NCBI GenBank assembly: GCA_019722365.1
Contig: JADFUC010000257.1
Span: forward strand, 62,001 to 126,000
Direction of reading: 5' to 3'
Length of the DNA: 64,000 nt
DNA from: Lithospermum erythrorhizon
Lineage: Eukaryota > Streptophyta > Magnoliopsida > Boraginales > Boraginaceae
Both the position numbers and the translations under genes were made by a program. Under the pieces are notes generated by a model that was given only the letters and a program-made list of their open reading frames with translations, was not told where the DNA came from and did no database searches. Below, one piece after another: positions 1 through 11,367 of the stretch; positions within the stretch are counted from its first letter, which is position 1; the number at the start of each line of letters is the position of its first letter.

Positions 1-986
1 ATCATGCTTGCCCAAGATAGGTAAATTCAACAAATTAAACGTTGTCATTCTCCAAACCAAGCTTACCATTTACCAAGAGGTGCCAAGCTCGGGTATATTA
101 GCGGTCAAATCAAATATGAATACAACATACAAACAAACATTATCATCCAAATTGAAATTTACTTTGTTAACCCAAATATTAATTGACTTTAGACGATTAG
201 GTTTGTTGAAAGCATAAATGTCGATCGAGTAATGAACCCCCCAAATGAGTAAAGATTGTTCATACCCATTCTTATCACTTGGCCGGTACATGTTACAATT
301 TCTGCAAGGCAGACAAAAATCTTTAACTAGATACATGGCTGACAGCTATTTCCATACCCATATCTAAAGTTGTTATCAAGATATTCATTAATTATTGCTT
401 TCGGTTATCAGATTTGTTAAATCGAATGAAATTCACGCTATTAATAATTTGTTGTAGTTCTGGTCGTTACTCTAAATTAGAATTTTATTTGTTTGGTTAG
501 ATCCATTATGAATTAGAGCTTAGAATGTAGGTGTGAGTTACTAAAAGTCTCTTTAGGCCCCAAAGTTCTGCAGTGTGGGGCGTGAGTTCAAATCTGAGAT
601 ATCTTTTTCTTCCAATATCTATCTACTTTACATTTTCGCTAATTTGTATGACACATTTTTATTACATTTCGTTTATTCCATAACATATATGGAGTATTTT
701 ATTTTTATTTTTAAATTGATATATAAAACACTTAATTTGTATCCTTTTGAAATAGTATTGGGTTTGGGGAATAAAATAGTATTTTCTTACTGTTGCAAGT
801 GTAATAATTAGATAGTTCGTGGAATGAAATTATCGTTTCGTTAAAAGAAAGAATTGTGTTGAATGTGTATAGTGTTGCGTAAAGCATTGCTAGTATTATA
901 ATCTTATAACAAAAAAATGGAATATCATACAAATTATAACATATGCATTGCAATTTAGGGTATACAAATTATCACATAATTGAACA
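1..986. other. Intergenic, no supported gene
   Basis: AT-rich sequence upstream of the PPR gene. Open frames here are short, overlap on both strands and resemble nothing I recognise. The last few hundred bases must contain the PPR promoter and 5' leader, but I see no clear TATA box. A stretch near 580-600 (GTTCAAATC) resembles a pol III B box but has no convincing A box, so I do not call a SINE. Confidence 0.6.
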
Positions 987-3493
987 ATGGCTTCTCCTAC
1001 TGGCTCATTCTTCACCACTATAATCACCAGGTACTCCTTTTTCCTCATCATTGATGCTTCACTTTGAGATTAAGTTTATTTTATGTGTGTAGTATAATAT
1101 TTAGTTAAAGAATTAGCAAAAGATTGTATTTTTTATATATGTTGTATAATATTTGGTGAAAAAAAAATGAGTTAAAGATAGTATTTTTATATATGCTGTA
1201 TAATATTTGGTGAATTTTTTAGCAAGAGATAGTATTTTTATATATGGTGTATAATATTTGGTGATAAATTATCAAAGGCTAGTAGTTTTATGTGTATAAT
1301 ATTTGGTGAAAATTTATCAAAAGCTAGTATTTTTATGTATGAAGTGTAATATTTGGTGAAAAGGGTATGCAAAGATAGGATTTTTACATATGTTGTACTC
1401 ATTATATTTGGTGAAAAAATTATCAAAAGATAGTATTTTTAATGTACTTTGTTATTATTAAGATGATAATTTTGATTAAAATCATAGTTATGTGTATCGA
1501 ATAAGACTTTAATGTTTGTTAATTTTGATGATTGAGAATCAAAGTCAATCTTTTTGGAAATGGAGTAGCTCTGTAGACTGTAATCTTTGTGTTGATTGTT
1601 TAGTTTTTGACATTTGTGAATTATTACTATTGAACAGAAATGTCTGTAGAGATATTCGGCGTCAGATTCTATTGTGTAGATCTCTTTCTTCAGCATCATC
1701 ATCTGAAGCTTCTGCATCTGTTGAAGAACAATTATCGATGCCTGTTAATCTTGGTGAGGATTATGGTGATTCGAATAAATGGGATGATTTAAAAACAAGA
1801 ATTTTTTGCCTTAGAATGCCTAAAAGAAGTGCTACAAATGTTCTTGAAAGATGGGTCGGTGAAGGCCGAAAAATCGACATTTCTGATCTCCGAAGCATAT
1901 CTAAAGAGCTTAGGCAATCTCAGCGTTTCAAGCATGCCCTTGAGGTATTATAAATTGTTCTTTAAGTTCTTATCCTTTTTTTTCGTGGAGGTTTTATATG
2001 GTGTAGACCGTAGAAGGATTGCTTCTTGCTATGATTGAGACAGGTTAAACTACAGTTTGGAGTATATGATTTACGCTTTTTGTTTATTGTATCAGGTTCC
2101 TTAATTGTTACTTTGATACTGCTATTTGGAATGTAAGCTAGTGATGGAACTTAGGTTTTACAGATTAAACAATTTGAGTGATGACTGCGATCCAATAATT
2201 TGTTGTATTAGCACCTAGCAATGTGATGTGATTGATACTAACTTCTGATGAGAATTTCACTGGTACTGGTTCCTTTTGTGGTCTCTCAACTCTGGATGGG
2301 TAGATTAATTCAATTGAAAATCAAGAATTTGTTTGATTTTATCTATACTGTTTATTCTTAATATCAAGCAAAATGGTAATGCGACAACAAAATTATTTGT
2401 ACATGAGATTAGTGGAAGTGTTTCACAAACTGAAATACAACCTTTCTGGTTCATTCCTTTGTGTTGTCTCTTTAGAAAATCAAGATTTAATAGAATACTT
2501 CTAAGCTGAAGTTGCATTCGTCATTCTATACTTCTCTCTAAAGTGGGTTTTTATCGATATTTGATTCTCCTATAGTAATTTACTTACATGGAGCTGATTT
2601 AAGCATTGCAGATATCAGAATGGATGGTTTCTCATGATGAATTTGAGATAACAGACTCTGACTTTGCTGTTCGCGTTGACCTGATGAACAAGGTTTTTGG
2701 TATTGATGCTGCGGAACGCTACTTTGAAGCTCTACCTTCCGACATAAAAACTAGAGAAACGTACACTGCTATCCTCCATTGCTATGCGGGGTCAAGACTA
2801 GTCGACAAGGCTGAGGCCCTCTATAACAGAATGAAAGAAGCAAAATTAGATCTGACTGCAGTCACTTACAACGAGCTGATGACTTTGTATACGTCGCTTG
2901 GACAATTGGAGAAGGTCCCTCAAGTGATTGAAGAAATGAAGAGCCAGAATGTGGCCCTTGACCTATTTACCTACCATCTGTGGATAAGTTCATTTGCTGC
3001 AGCTCTTAAGATTGATGAGGTACAAAGAATCCTCCAAGAAATGAGTAGTTGTGCAAGCTCTGATGCAAGTTGGAAAAGATATGTGGAGCTAGTTAACATA
3101 TATTTAGCTTCTGGTCACCTAGTTAACTCGACACAAGCCTCTTTAGTTGAAAGCGAGAAGAGTATTTCACAAAGAGAATGGATAACTTATGATCTACTCA
3201 TTATTCTATATGGAGGCTTAGGGAACAAAGATAAACTAGACCAGGTATGGAGATCTTTGAGGATGACCAAGCAAAAGATGATAGGTAGAAATTATGCTAG
3301 TATAATCTCATCATATTTGTTGCTCGATCATTTGAAAGAGGTAAGGGAAATTATTGGACAATGGAAACAATCTGCGGCAACAGACTTTGATGTCCACATC
3401 TGCAACAGGCTTAAGAAGGCATTCACTGAAATTGGTATGTCTGAGAAAGCTGAGGCGTTGGAGGCGATACTATCTGAACAGCGGTGCGCTTAA
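987..3493 (+). CDS. P-class pentatricopeptide repeat protein, probably mitochondrial
   Basis: Three exons with canonical GT-AG borders and matching phase: 987-1030, 1638-1944 and 2612-3493, giving 410 residues. Exon 1 encodes only MASPTGSFFTTIIT plus part of an Arg codon. With the start of exon 2 it forms a basic, Ser/Arg-rich presequence typical of mitochondrial import. Exon 3 carries helical PPR units, clearest around the segments TYTAILHCYAGSRLVDKAEA and TYNELMTLYTSLGQLEKVPQ, which fit the roughly 35-residue pattern. No DYW or E domain follows, so it is P-class. It resembles the Arabidopsis At4g21705/At2g20710 group, whose length is similar. Such proteins bind organellar RNA; the target cannot be read from sequence. 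Intron 1 contains a minisatellite. The start is chosen because exon 1 joins exon 2 in frame and adds the transit peptide. Confidence 0.88.
1090..1440. repeat. AT-rich minisatellite in intron 1 of the PPR gene
   Basis: About seven imperfect tandem copies of a unit of roughly 45-58 bp. Each copy begins near GTATAATATTTGGTGA and ends near GATAGTATTTTTATATATG. Copies differ by small indels and substitutions. It lies wholly inside intron 1 (1031-1637). Confidence 0.8.
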
Positions 3494-3959
3494 GGATGAT
3501 ACTCAACCATCTATGGATTTCCATTTTAGCTAATGAAGGTTAGTTTCAACCAGGGGAGGATATAGGATAATAATGCAGTTGGACAAAATTTCTTTGTAGT
3601 GCTAGTTGGATTATTTATTTCCATGTCTTATAGAGAGTCAAAGATCTTACATTCTCTATGGCTCTTGGATATAGACATATAGTGGAATATATCAAAATGA
3701 AACTTTATTACTAATCTTTATCTTTTATCCCCATTGAAGTAGTAGATAGTGTTTAAATCTAATTCTTGGATCGATTCGAAAAGCATTCTCGCTGATAGTA
3801 AAGTTATTATTATCAGATTCGCCACCTCACACAATGTAGGCGGGCGCTTTTGAATGTGTTGATGCGTTAAGGCGTCCTCTAGTGCCTGACCACGAACACG
3901 CGACACAAAACTATGTTTAACGAAGTTACTTCATACCTAGGGGATCCGAAGCTCTAATG

Positions 3960-4880
3960 ATGTGACTCTGCAGATGGCTTTCTATTAAGCCTCGAGAGAT
4001 TCCGTTGTCACCATAAGTACCATTCTTTGGGATTTGACCAAGATACTCCTTTCGAAGCAACCATCCATGCCAGATCTTCTGCAACCATCAAAAAACCTTT
4101 CTTGATAGGGCGGGACACACACATAAACGCGTTCAAATTTTTGCTCATGAAGCTTGGTGATGATAGTTGAACCGGGCATAATGTCTAGTATCTCCTTGGC
4201 ATAACTCCACAACCTAGCAAATTACTGATTCTCATTACCAAACATTAGGTACCCAGCTTGTTTGATGGCTCTCCATGCCGTGGTTCTACTAATCTCCACA
4301 TTTATGTCATCATAAATGTCACCAATGAAACTCTTAAAGACTTATCTTTGGGGTTCATTTGATCTTATTTACATACCTCTTAGCCAGCCACTTCACAGTA
4401 ATCGTTAGTATTGTAATGGAGGTCCACAGGTATGTTCCTCAACCAAAGTCTTAATAGCTAAGTCATTCGTCTTACCAATCTTTGAACAAAAAACAGAGAA
4501 GCCACACCCTTCTTGAAGACATTTAACACGGACTCTCGACCTATCATTTTCTAAACTTAAAAGCGGTTTCTTGTCCTCGATACATATTCCTTATTGGGCT
4601 CTAAAATGCAGAGCATTTTCCAAAAAATTATGCCGGTGACTAAAATTGGATGCTTAAGATGCATTGCTTTGTTAAATTCCAGACCAGCACTTCTTTTCGG
4701 CTTCCTTGAACTAGAGGAAACTTCCTCTCCACTCAGCTCAACTAATTGATCATAATGTTCAAACACATCTTTAGGTAGTGGCCCTATCTCATTCAAGAGT
4801 GGTCTCATATCTTCCAATGCTTCATCCTCGTTAATGTAACATGCCTCCCTCTCATTTCCAATGGAAGCGTCATCATCCAT
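3960..4880 (-). pseudogene. Degenerate MULE (MuDR-like) transposase
   Basis: Read on the minus strand, broken frames match the plant MULE transposase in order. First comes an acidic N-terminal part. Next is the MuDR DNA-binding stretch (NDRSRVRVKC, then EEHTCG). Then comes the conserved SFIGDIYDDINVEISRTTAW followed by a stop after GNENQ, and finally the catalytic-domain start with a G-x-DGCF motif near 4040-4090. There is a frameshift near 4620, stops near 4230 and 4400, and no catalytic C-terminus, so it cannot encode an active enzyme. The terminal inverted repeats of the element were not located. It sits downstream of the PPR gene and points toward it. Confidence 0.8.
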
Positions 4881-4899
4881 ATCTGAACTATTTTCTTAG

Positions 4900-5470
4900 C
4901 CATTTACTATAGTTATAGTCTTCGTAGAAAATTTACGTCACCGAAAATCATAGTCGTCATGATCTTGCGTCACCATACGTAAATGCGCAGCATTGTTATT
5001 CTCGTGAACTCCAACGGCCCCTACAGACCTGTGCTTTCACCGCTCGCATAAATCGCCGCCCGTCTGTTATTTGTCGTCGCCAATACCGCGCCCCTCAGCT
5101 TAATCCGGGCTTCCTCTCCGCATCGCCGGCCGCTGGCTTCAACCCCACTTACGGAACTTACGCCTACTCCGTAAATCGGTTTGGTAACCACAGACACGCC
5201 GGTAACAACATCCCCCTCAACTTCCGTCCGCTACCCCAATACTCGACATTTACCATCACATTATAAATGCTACCCCCACAGACTTACGCAAGGTACCACC
5301 TAACAATAATTGACCACCTCACAGTTGCCATCATTCTTACCCTCCATCTCCTCACATATCACCAACAACGCCAAATGCAACCGTCATAATTTCCTTCAAA
5401 GTAGCTTTAGGCCATATGTTTTGAAATCAACATACATCTTTACCTAAAATCAAGCTCTTCATGACTTTAA
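4900..5470. other. GC- and CpG-rich island without an intact gene
   Basis: The segment 5000-5260 is strikingly richer in G+C and CpG than its surroundings, with runs such as CGCCGCCCGTC and CGCATCGCCGGCCGC. No continuous frame of useful length crosses it on either strand. Its position directly upstream of the MULE transposase start (minus strand) makes an element-internal leader, terminal region or captured fragment plausible. That is inference. Confidence 0.4.
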
Positions 5471-5854
5471 AGCTAGGATGGGTGACATACATTCACAGCT
5501 TCACTAACTCCCTTAGTCCGTTCAAGCATATCATCCACATCTTGCTGCGTCTTAAGATGAACTAAGCCATTATTCAAAGAAGTCATAGGCTTCTTATAAA
5601 ACAGGAAACAAATCCCTGTCAACCCCATCTCCCGCAAACAATACATCAACCATATAAGCCCAGTTTGTAAGATAATTGTCACAAGTCTAAGAAAATAAAT
5701 CAAAAGATAGGAAAATATGTAATTACCAAATGATTTTGCTGTGATTATTGAATTGAATGCGATAAGTACAATCATCTCATTTTGATTCTCACTCTGATTG
5801 AATTTCAAGGGGCTTGGATAGCTTGTTCTTGAACAAACAGATTTGATGTTTGAA

Positions 5855-6140
5855 GATTGCTTTAAAGTTCTTGAATTTGGAAACTTGAAGATTTGAATAT
5901 TCTTAAACTCTTGAACTAATTGACTTGAAGATTTGAATGTAGCTTTGAAGTTCTTGAGATTGTTGCTGAAGATTTGAATACAAACTTGAACTCTTAAACT
6001 TAAACTTGAATCTTGAATATTTGTGTTGAAGAAGCTTAGAGAAGTGTAGAGATTAACGTTGCTTGAAGGAATTGCGGCTGGCAACAACGAGATTACTGGT
6101 GCTTCACTTCGAATGATGAGAATGCCCCGGCTTTATATAG
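5855..6140 (-). promoter_or_regulatory. Promoter-like segment: TATA box and TTCAAG-rich leader
   Basis: On the minus strand a good TATA box (CTATATAAAG, plus 6131-6140) is followed by about 250 bp dominated by irregular repeats of TTCAAG and TTCAAATC, with an open frame down to about 5473. The frame's product is low complexity and not recognisable. A TATA box followed by a TTCAAG-rich leader is common at the transcription start of plant LTR retrotransposons and other repetitive elements. I read it as an element remnant rather than a host promoter. Confidence 0.4.
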
Positions 6141-6141
6141 G

Positions 6142-6940
6142 CATTTAATTGAGTAAAGGCACAATGCATTTATATTTAGAATTAAAAGCTGCTAATAAAA
6201 CACAAGTATATTTGCTCTGGAGTTGATGATCAAGACAAGATTCCTCAGATTAATGATGAAACTAAAGAATATGCTGAAATCCAACGAATTTATACGAGTG
6301 AACAAGTAGAACCATATTGTTATGTCTCCTTCTAAAATGGACGTTTGCGAATTTGACTCTTGGGTGAGATTTAAAATACTATAGTGTGCGTACGTCATAC
6401 TAGCCCAATAATAGAGTTGTATATGAGTCATTAATCGGCGGTAGAAGCTGATTCGGTCGAGTAATTTGGTAATTTAGGCACCGATTCTTCAGATAACATA
6501 TTATCTTCTTTTATTATGAAGATATTGTTATAATCTTTTGTGATTTTAATTTTCATAATTATTTTATATTAATATTTCTAATCTCTATTACAAATTGCTG
6601 ATTTTGCTTTTCAAGTTATATGTAAATTAATTTTATTAATTAAATAAGTAAACTAAACTTCTCTTACTCTAATTAAATTTGAATTTTAAAATAAGTGACC
6701 CAACTCAGTTCGAGATTGATTCGCCGATGAAAGCATGCTCAGCCTGAGACTCGGTTCATCTAGTGACCTAATCGAGCAAAAAATTCTCCTTGGCTCGGCT
6801 CTGCTCGTTTACCGTTCCAACTGCCAAATCTCTTCATTTTTGTTACTTCATGGATTTTGGTTGCATCTTTACTTTTATACTATTCGATCAATTTTGCATT
6901 TAGTTATTTGGTTTTAATTCTACTTGTTTTCATATCTCAG
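6142..6940. other. Intergenic, nothing supported
   Basis: AT-rich sequence with only short frames. Nothing recognisable between the promoter-like segment and the exon-like fragment at 6942. Confidence 0.5.
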
Positions 6941-6941
6941 A

Positions 6942-7050
6942 CTCAGAGTAAGGACCACTTTGTGGGTGCACAACATGACATTCTTCTCAAGGTTGTGAAG
7001 ATAATCGAAAATCATGGAGCAAGCCTTGTAGAATATCACTTGGCAGGATG
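6942..7050 (+). pseudogene. Exon-like fragment, possibly of an MscS-like (MSL2/3-type) channel
   Basis: After a possible splice acceptor (ATCTCAG) a short frame reads FVGAQHDILLKVVKIIENHG, then ends at a TGA at 7049-7051. The spacing of hydrophobic residues and the His-Gly-Ala that follows recall the C-terminal helix of plastid MSL2/MSL3 mechanosensitive channels. No other exons of such a gene are visible on either side, so at best this is a gene fragment. Chance similarity is possible. Confidence 0.22.
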
Positions 7051-7051
7051 A

Positions 7052-8593
7052 TGTTTGCAATTATATCCTCAAGTACTTCACCAATTTGACTATCCTGACG
7101 GATGTCATCATTTTCTCTCTTTATTTTGTTATTGTAGTGGTTAAACTCTTGCATACAAATAAATTGGATCTATTTGGACCTAGAATTTGACCTTTTATTG
7201 ATTATTCTTATTCTTCATACATGTTGATAGATTGATTCTATTTTTTGGAGGTGAGGCCATGATATTACACTAGGTCACTAACTATGGAATAGCCAATAAG
7301 ATTATAAGCTAGTGACATTTAGTTCGAACCTCGTTGCCAAGTGATTATAACTATAGTATTTTTTTTTCTTTGTAAATGAGTTAGAACATATGATTTGATC
7401 TTACTACATAAATTTATTGTTGTTTTTCACATTTTATCAATTCAACATTTGAATACGTTCGAACTTTTCGAATTCAATTGTACCTCGATTTTTCTAATTC
7501 GGTTGAACCTCGAGCATATCGAACCTCGAGAAATATGCTTTGATAGTCCTCGTAGTTGAGACAAGTCAGGCACCAAGTTGCTAAATCCCCTAACTTAAGA
7601 CCAGCTTCTAAGCTTCTAATCAACTTTGACTCTTAGCTGCCCTAATATTCGTGAGGTGAGACGCAATCCATAATACAGACTAGGAAAATACTCCCTATAT
7701 AGAAGATGATTGCAAACGAAGAAATCCCATGTGAGGATACATCAACATAAATAAATGTTTCATACCAGTTTTTCTTTGTTTCTTCCCTTTTTTCAATTTA
7801 CAGAAAGAAACAAAAAATCACATCATAATCATTCCACTCTAAAAAAAACCATAATTTGGTCAAAAAGTTTAATCAAGACATGCAAAAAACTAATGATAAA
7901 TTGTATCAACTTATATTAGGTTCCTAAAATTAATGACACTTCTTTTTTTGTAGTTACATCTTGAGAGTAGTATATTTTAATTGCTATATAACATGTTGAA
8001 TCATGCAGTTTTTGCATGATTTGGGGTTAAAAAACACATGAAATTAACTTCAATTGAGCTTTTTTCTTGAAGTTTATATATTATCACCACTAGTCCACTA
8101 CTATTGCTTGCTTTATCTTCACATAAAGCATTTTCAGACTTGTAATTGAAGTTCATCAAGAGTATGACTTTCTCAACTGTTAATCCCAATGTGATCTCTT
8201 CGAGAATTGTTTCTACACAACTAATTCAAGAAACCATACGTTCGAATTCAAAGTTTCCATGTTCGAGTTTTGACAACTCTAGTGTGTGAGTTTGACTTTA
8301 AGTGAGCTTCTTATGAGTACCATACATTAGATTTATGTAATCTGAATTCTAGATAATCATGATTTAATCCCTCACAGTTTGTGAGTCGAGGTATCGGCAC
8401 CCGTAAGAGTGGGCAACTTATTTTTTGAAACCAAAGAAACCATAAATCATTGTATATGTAAAATTGTCAACTCTGCTCTATCTAGCTTGCATGCTTTTGA
8501 ACTCTTTACGTCTCCATTTTTCGTTCAACAAATCCCAAAAAGATCCAAAAACTGATACAATTCTCCAATTCGTTCTGCAGATTTCTGAAAAAA
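7052..8593. other. Intergenic, upstream region of the GT61 gene
   Basis: No gene supported. A small cluster of repeated TCGAACCTCG / CGAATTC words occurs at 7440-7560. The region just before 8594 is the 5' leader of the glycosyltransferase gene; I see no unambiguous TATA box. Confidence 0.5.
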
Positions 8594-10506
8594 ATGGCTT
8601 CAGTTCAAGAAAACTCAAAGAAATATGTTGCTTCCAAACATTCTTCATCACGTTCAACAATAATCTCACCTTCTACTTCATTCTTTTCTCCAAAAATTTC
8701 AATCTATCTATTAGCAATTTGTGTAATGCTTTTTATTTTCTTCCATATTCAATCCCTTCATGCCCCTCCCTTATCTCCAGAAATCCCATCACTTGCTTTC
8801 AAGTTAAAAGAATCCATTTTAAACACAACAAACTACCAAACAGAAGTCGAATCCATGGCTTGGAAGCTCAGAGACTCTGTAACTTTCCTTCCAATGAAAG
8901 ATCTCCGTTTCTCCAAAGCCGCCTTACGTGGCCATACATGGTTCATGAGCTCAATGTATGATAAGCAAGAAGAGGGTGAAGTTCAATACCAAAGATTCCC
9001 CTCTGAGTCATCAAAGGGTAGGTTTCTATGCCTCAAAGGGAACGACCGTCATGATGGTTCTTGGAATTATTATGCATTAGCTTGGCCTGAAGCTCTGCCC
9101 CATAATGCAACACTCAAAAAAGGTCTCACGTTTGTATCATACAACCATTATGATTATGGCAACATTTGGCATGGCTTGTCTGCTGTGGTCCCCTTTGTTT
9201 CATGGTATGTCAAAAACAATTGTAAGGCTGTTCCTGATAGATGGATTCTTTACCATTGGGGTGAGTTGAGACTCGGGTTTGGACCATGGCTAACATATTT
9301 GATGGAAGCTACATTTGGCCAAAATAATGTATTTATCGAAAATCTTGATGAGTTTGGGAGTGGAGACCATAACATTGATAATACTGATTCAGATGATTCT
9401 TCTCCAGTTTGTTTCGAGGATGCTGTTGTAATGAGGCATAATGAAGGTGGTATGGGTAAATTGAGGAGATATGAGGCTTATGATATGTTGAGATGTAAGG
9501 CTAGAATGTATTGTAATGTGAGTGATGATGAGGCAAGTAGAAATTCAAGAATTGGATTAACTTTGTTCATGAGGACAGGGGCAAGGTCATTCAAGAATGA
9601 ATCTGTTGTGATAAAGATTTTTGAGAAGGAATGTCAGAAAGTTCAAGGTTGTCAATTAACTGTGGCCTACTCCAATCACCTAACATTCTGTGAACAGGTA
9701 ATTAACAACATCATTCTTTCTAATGTTTTTAAGAAGATTTATGTGTTCATAAAAATTTAGGATGAAGGAATTGAGCTCCTTGTAGAGTCGTAGTAGTGTT
9801 TGCACTTCACTCTTGGTCAATTCGCAAACAGCCTCCGTGTTATCACAGGAGTAAATTCGAGGCACTGGGGCATGTTGATGTTGAAGGGATTGTGCCCCTG
9901 GACGCGAGGAATGGAAAACCTTCAGACTATTTGACTGGTTAAATTTCCAGTTGCCTTCATGACTTCATATCACTCTTCTTCTGTTAACCATTAAGCATGA
10001 CTTCAGATGACATGTTAGACACTTAATTTAATTTTGCTTTAGTTGTGAAACCTGGATGGAGAGTCTATGACAAATGCAAGAACTTTGTGTGATTTCAGGT
10101 GAAGGTGATGAGCCAAACAGACATCTTGGTATCTCCACATGGGGCTCAATTAACCAACATGTTTTTCATGAACAGAAACAGCAGTGTAATGGAATTCTTC
10201 CCAAAAGGGTGGTTAAAGTTAGCAGGGGTAGGACAATATGTGTATCACTGGATAGCTAACTGGTCAGGCATGAGACATCAAGGGGCATGGAGGGATCCTG
10301 ATGGAGAACAATGCCCTTTTCCCGAAGACGATCGGCGTTGCATGTCAGTCTTCAAGGATGGAAGAATTGGATACAATGAGACACATTTCTCTGTGTGGGC
10401 AAGAAATGTTCTTGATCAAGTTAAGTTGAAGAAAACTGAAGATGGTTCAAACAAGAATGTTTTGGGAAATTCTATAGATGGCTGCCCTTGTGGCTTAATT
10501 GCTTAA
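8594..10506 (+). CDS. Glycosyltransferase family 61 (DUF563) protein, Golgi type II membrane protein
   Basis: Two exons, 8594-9697 and 10099-10506, joined in phase 0 by a GT-AG intron, give 503 residues. The protein has a cytosolic Ser-rich N-terminus, a single hydrophobic segment at about residues 35-53 (signal anchor), a variable stem, and then a GT61 domain. Recognisable parts are a Trp/Tyr-rich central block (LTFVSYNHYDYGNIWHGL) and, in exon 2, the family signature SPHGAQLTNMFF at about 380-391. Plant GT61 enzymes transfer sugars such as xylose, arabinose or GlcNAc to glycans or xylan in the Golgi. This copy looks closest to the uncharacterised Arabidopsis At2g41640/At3g57380 group, so donor and acceptor are unknown. 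The ATG at 8594 is preferred because it precedes the anchor and has an A-rich context. Confidence 0.88.
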
Positions 10507-11367
10507 CTATGACATATAGTTCATGAAATTATTTGCATTTCAACTTTAATTTAATATTGAGTGACATATTTTTTCTACATCAATTTAATAGTCAGTGAGC
10601 ATAAAGTGAAAACAATCAGTATCTGGCATCATTGAGGTTGATAACTTTAAAATAATATAGAGTATAGCAGATGGAATTCTGTTTACATAATTATATCAGT
10701 ATCTTGGTGTACATTGCTATCTCATTTGTTACCGAATCCGTTTATCCAATTTATTCTATCACCAAGACAAAAGCAATTCGATAACATAAAATACAATAAA
10801 ATTACATTTCTGCACTCTTGATTCTATACGGACCAAACATACTCGATGATAGCTATTCGGATCCGTTTACCCTATTTCGATTCTATACCAAACTAACTAG
10901 ACTCGATAACAACTATTCGAATCCTATTATCCTACTTTGATTCTATAACGAACCAAATCATTCGATAAACATCTACGCTGGAATCGTGTTTTTATTTATA
11001 TCGATTCGCCTCTGAATAAAATAATATATAATCAATAATTTAAAATATTCATATCGATTCACCTCAACTAACGTTACATATATATATTTGTAAATTTCAT
11101 CTGATTAAGTTCATCTGGATTCAAAACGAACCATATATTGATATATTAGCAGGAGTGGAGGACCTACTCTGATTAAAATAATCCTCGAACATGGATTTCT
11201 CCGCTTTTGTTGGAGACAGACAAGTGTTGTTTGATCCGACCAAAGACATCATTCATACCCAACTGTCCATTTTCAACATTTTTGGTAAATAAATCTACTG
11301 TTTTCTGCAATAATTTCTGCATTTAGACCTTTCTACTTTTGGAAATTCAGCTTTTTCATCTCCATTA
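10507..11367. other. Intergenic between the GT61 and carbonic anhydrase genes
   Basis: Contains the GT61 3' region, an imperfect tandem repeat (10730-10990) and the leader of the carbonic anhydrase gene. No further gene seen. Confidence 0.5.
10730..10990. repeat. Imperfect tandem repeat, unit about 60 bp
   Basis: Three to four degenerate copies of a unit reading roughly GATTCTATAACGAACCAAA, then ACTCGATAACAACTATTCG, then AATCCGTTTATCCTA. Copies are diverged by substitutions and small indels. Confidence 0.65.

Noticed and set aside
70..336. Overlapping open frames at the left edge
   Set aside because: Low-complexity products without similarity; both strands are open by chance in AT-rich DNA.
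540..610. tRNA-derived SINE head
   Set aside because: A B-box-like GTTCAAATC is present, but there is no A box at the right distance and no poly(A) or defined end.
5473..6087. 204-codon minus-strand frame as a real protein
   Set aside because: The product is Ser/Asn/Phe-rich and comes from TTCAAG-type repeats; no domain and no family.
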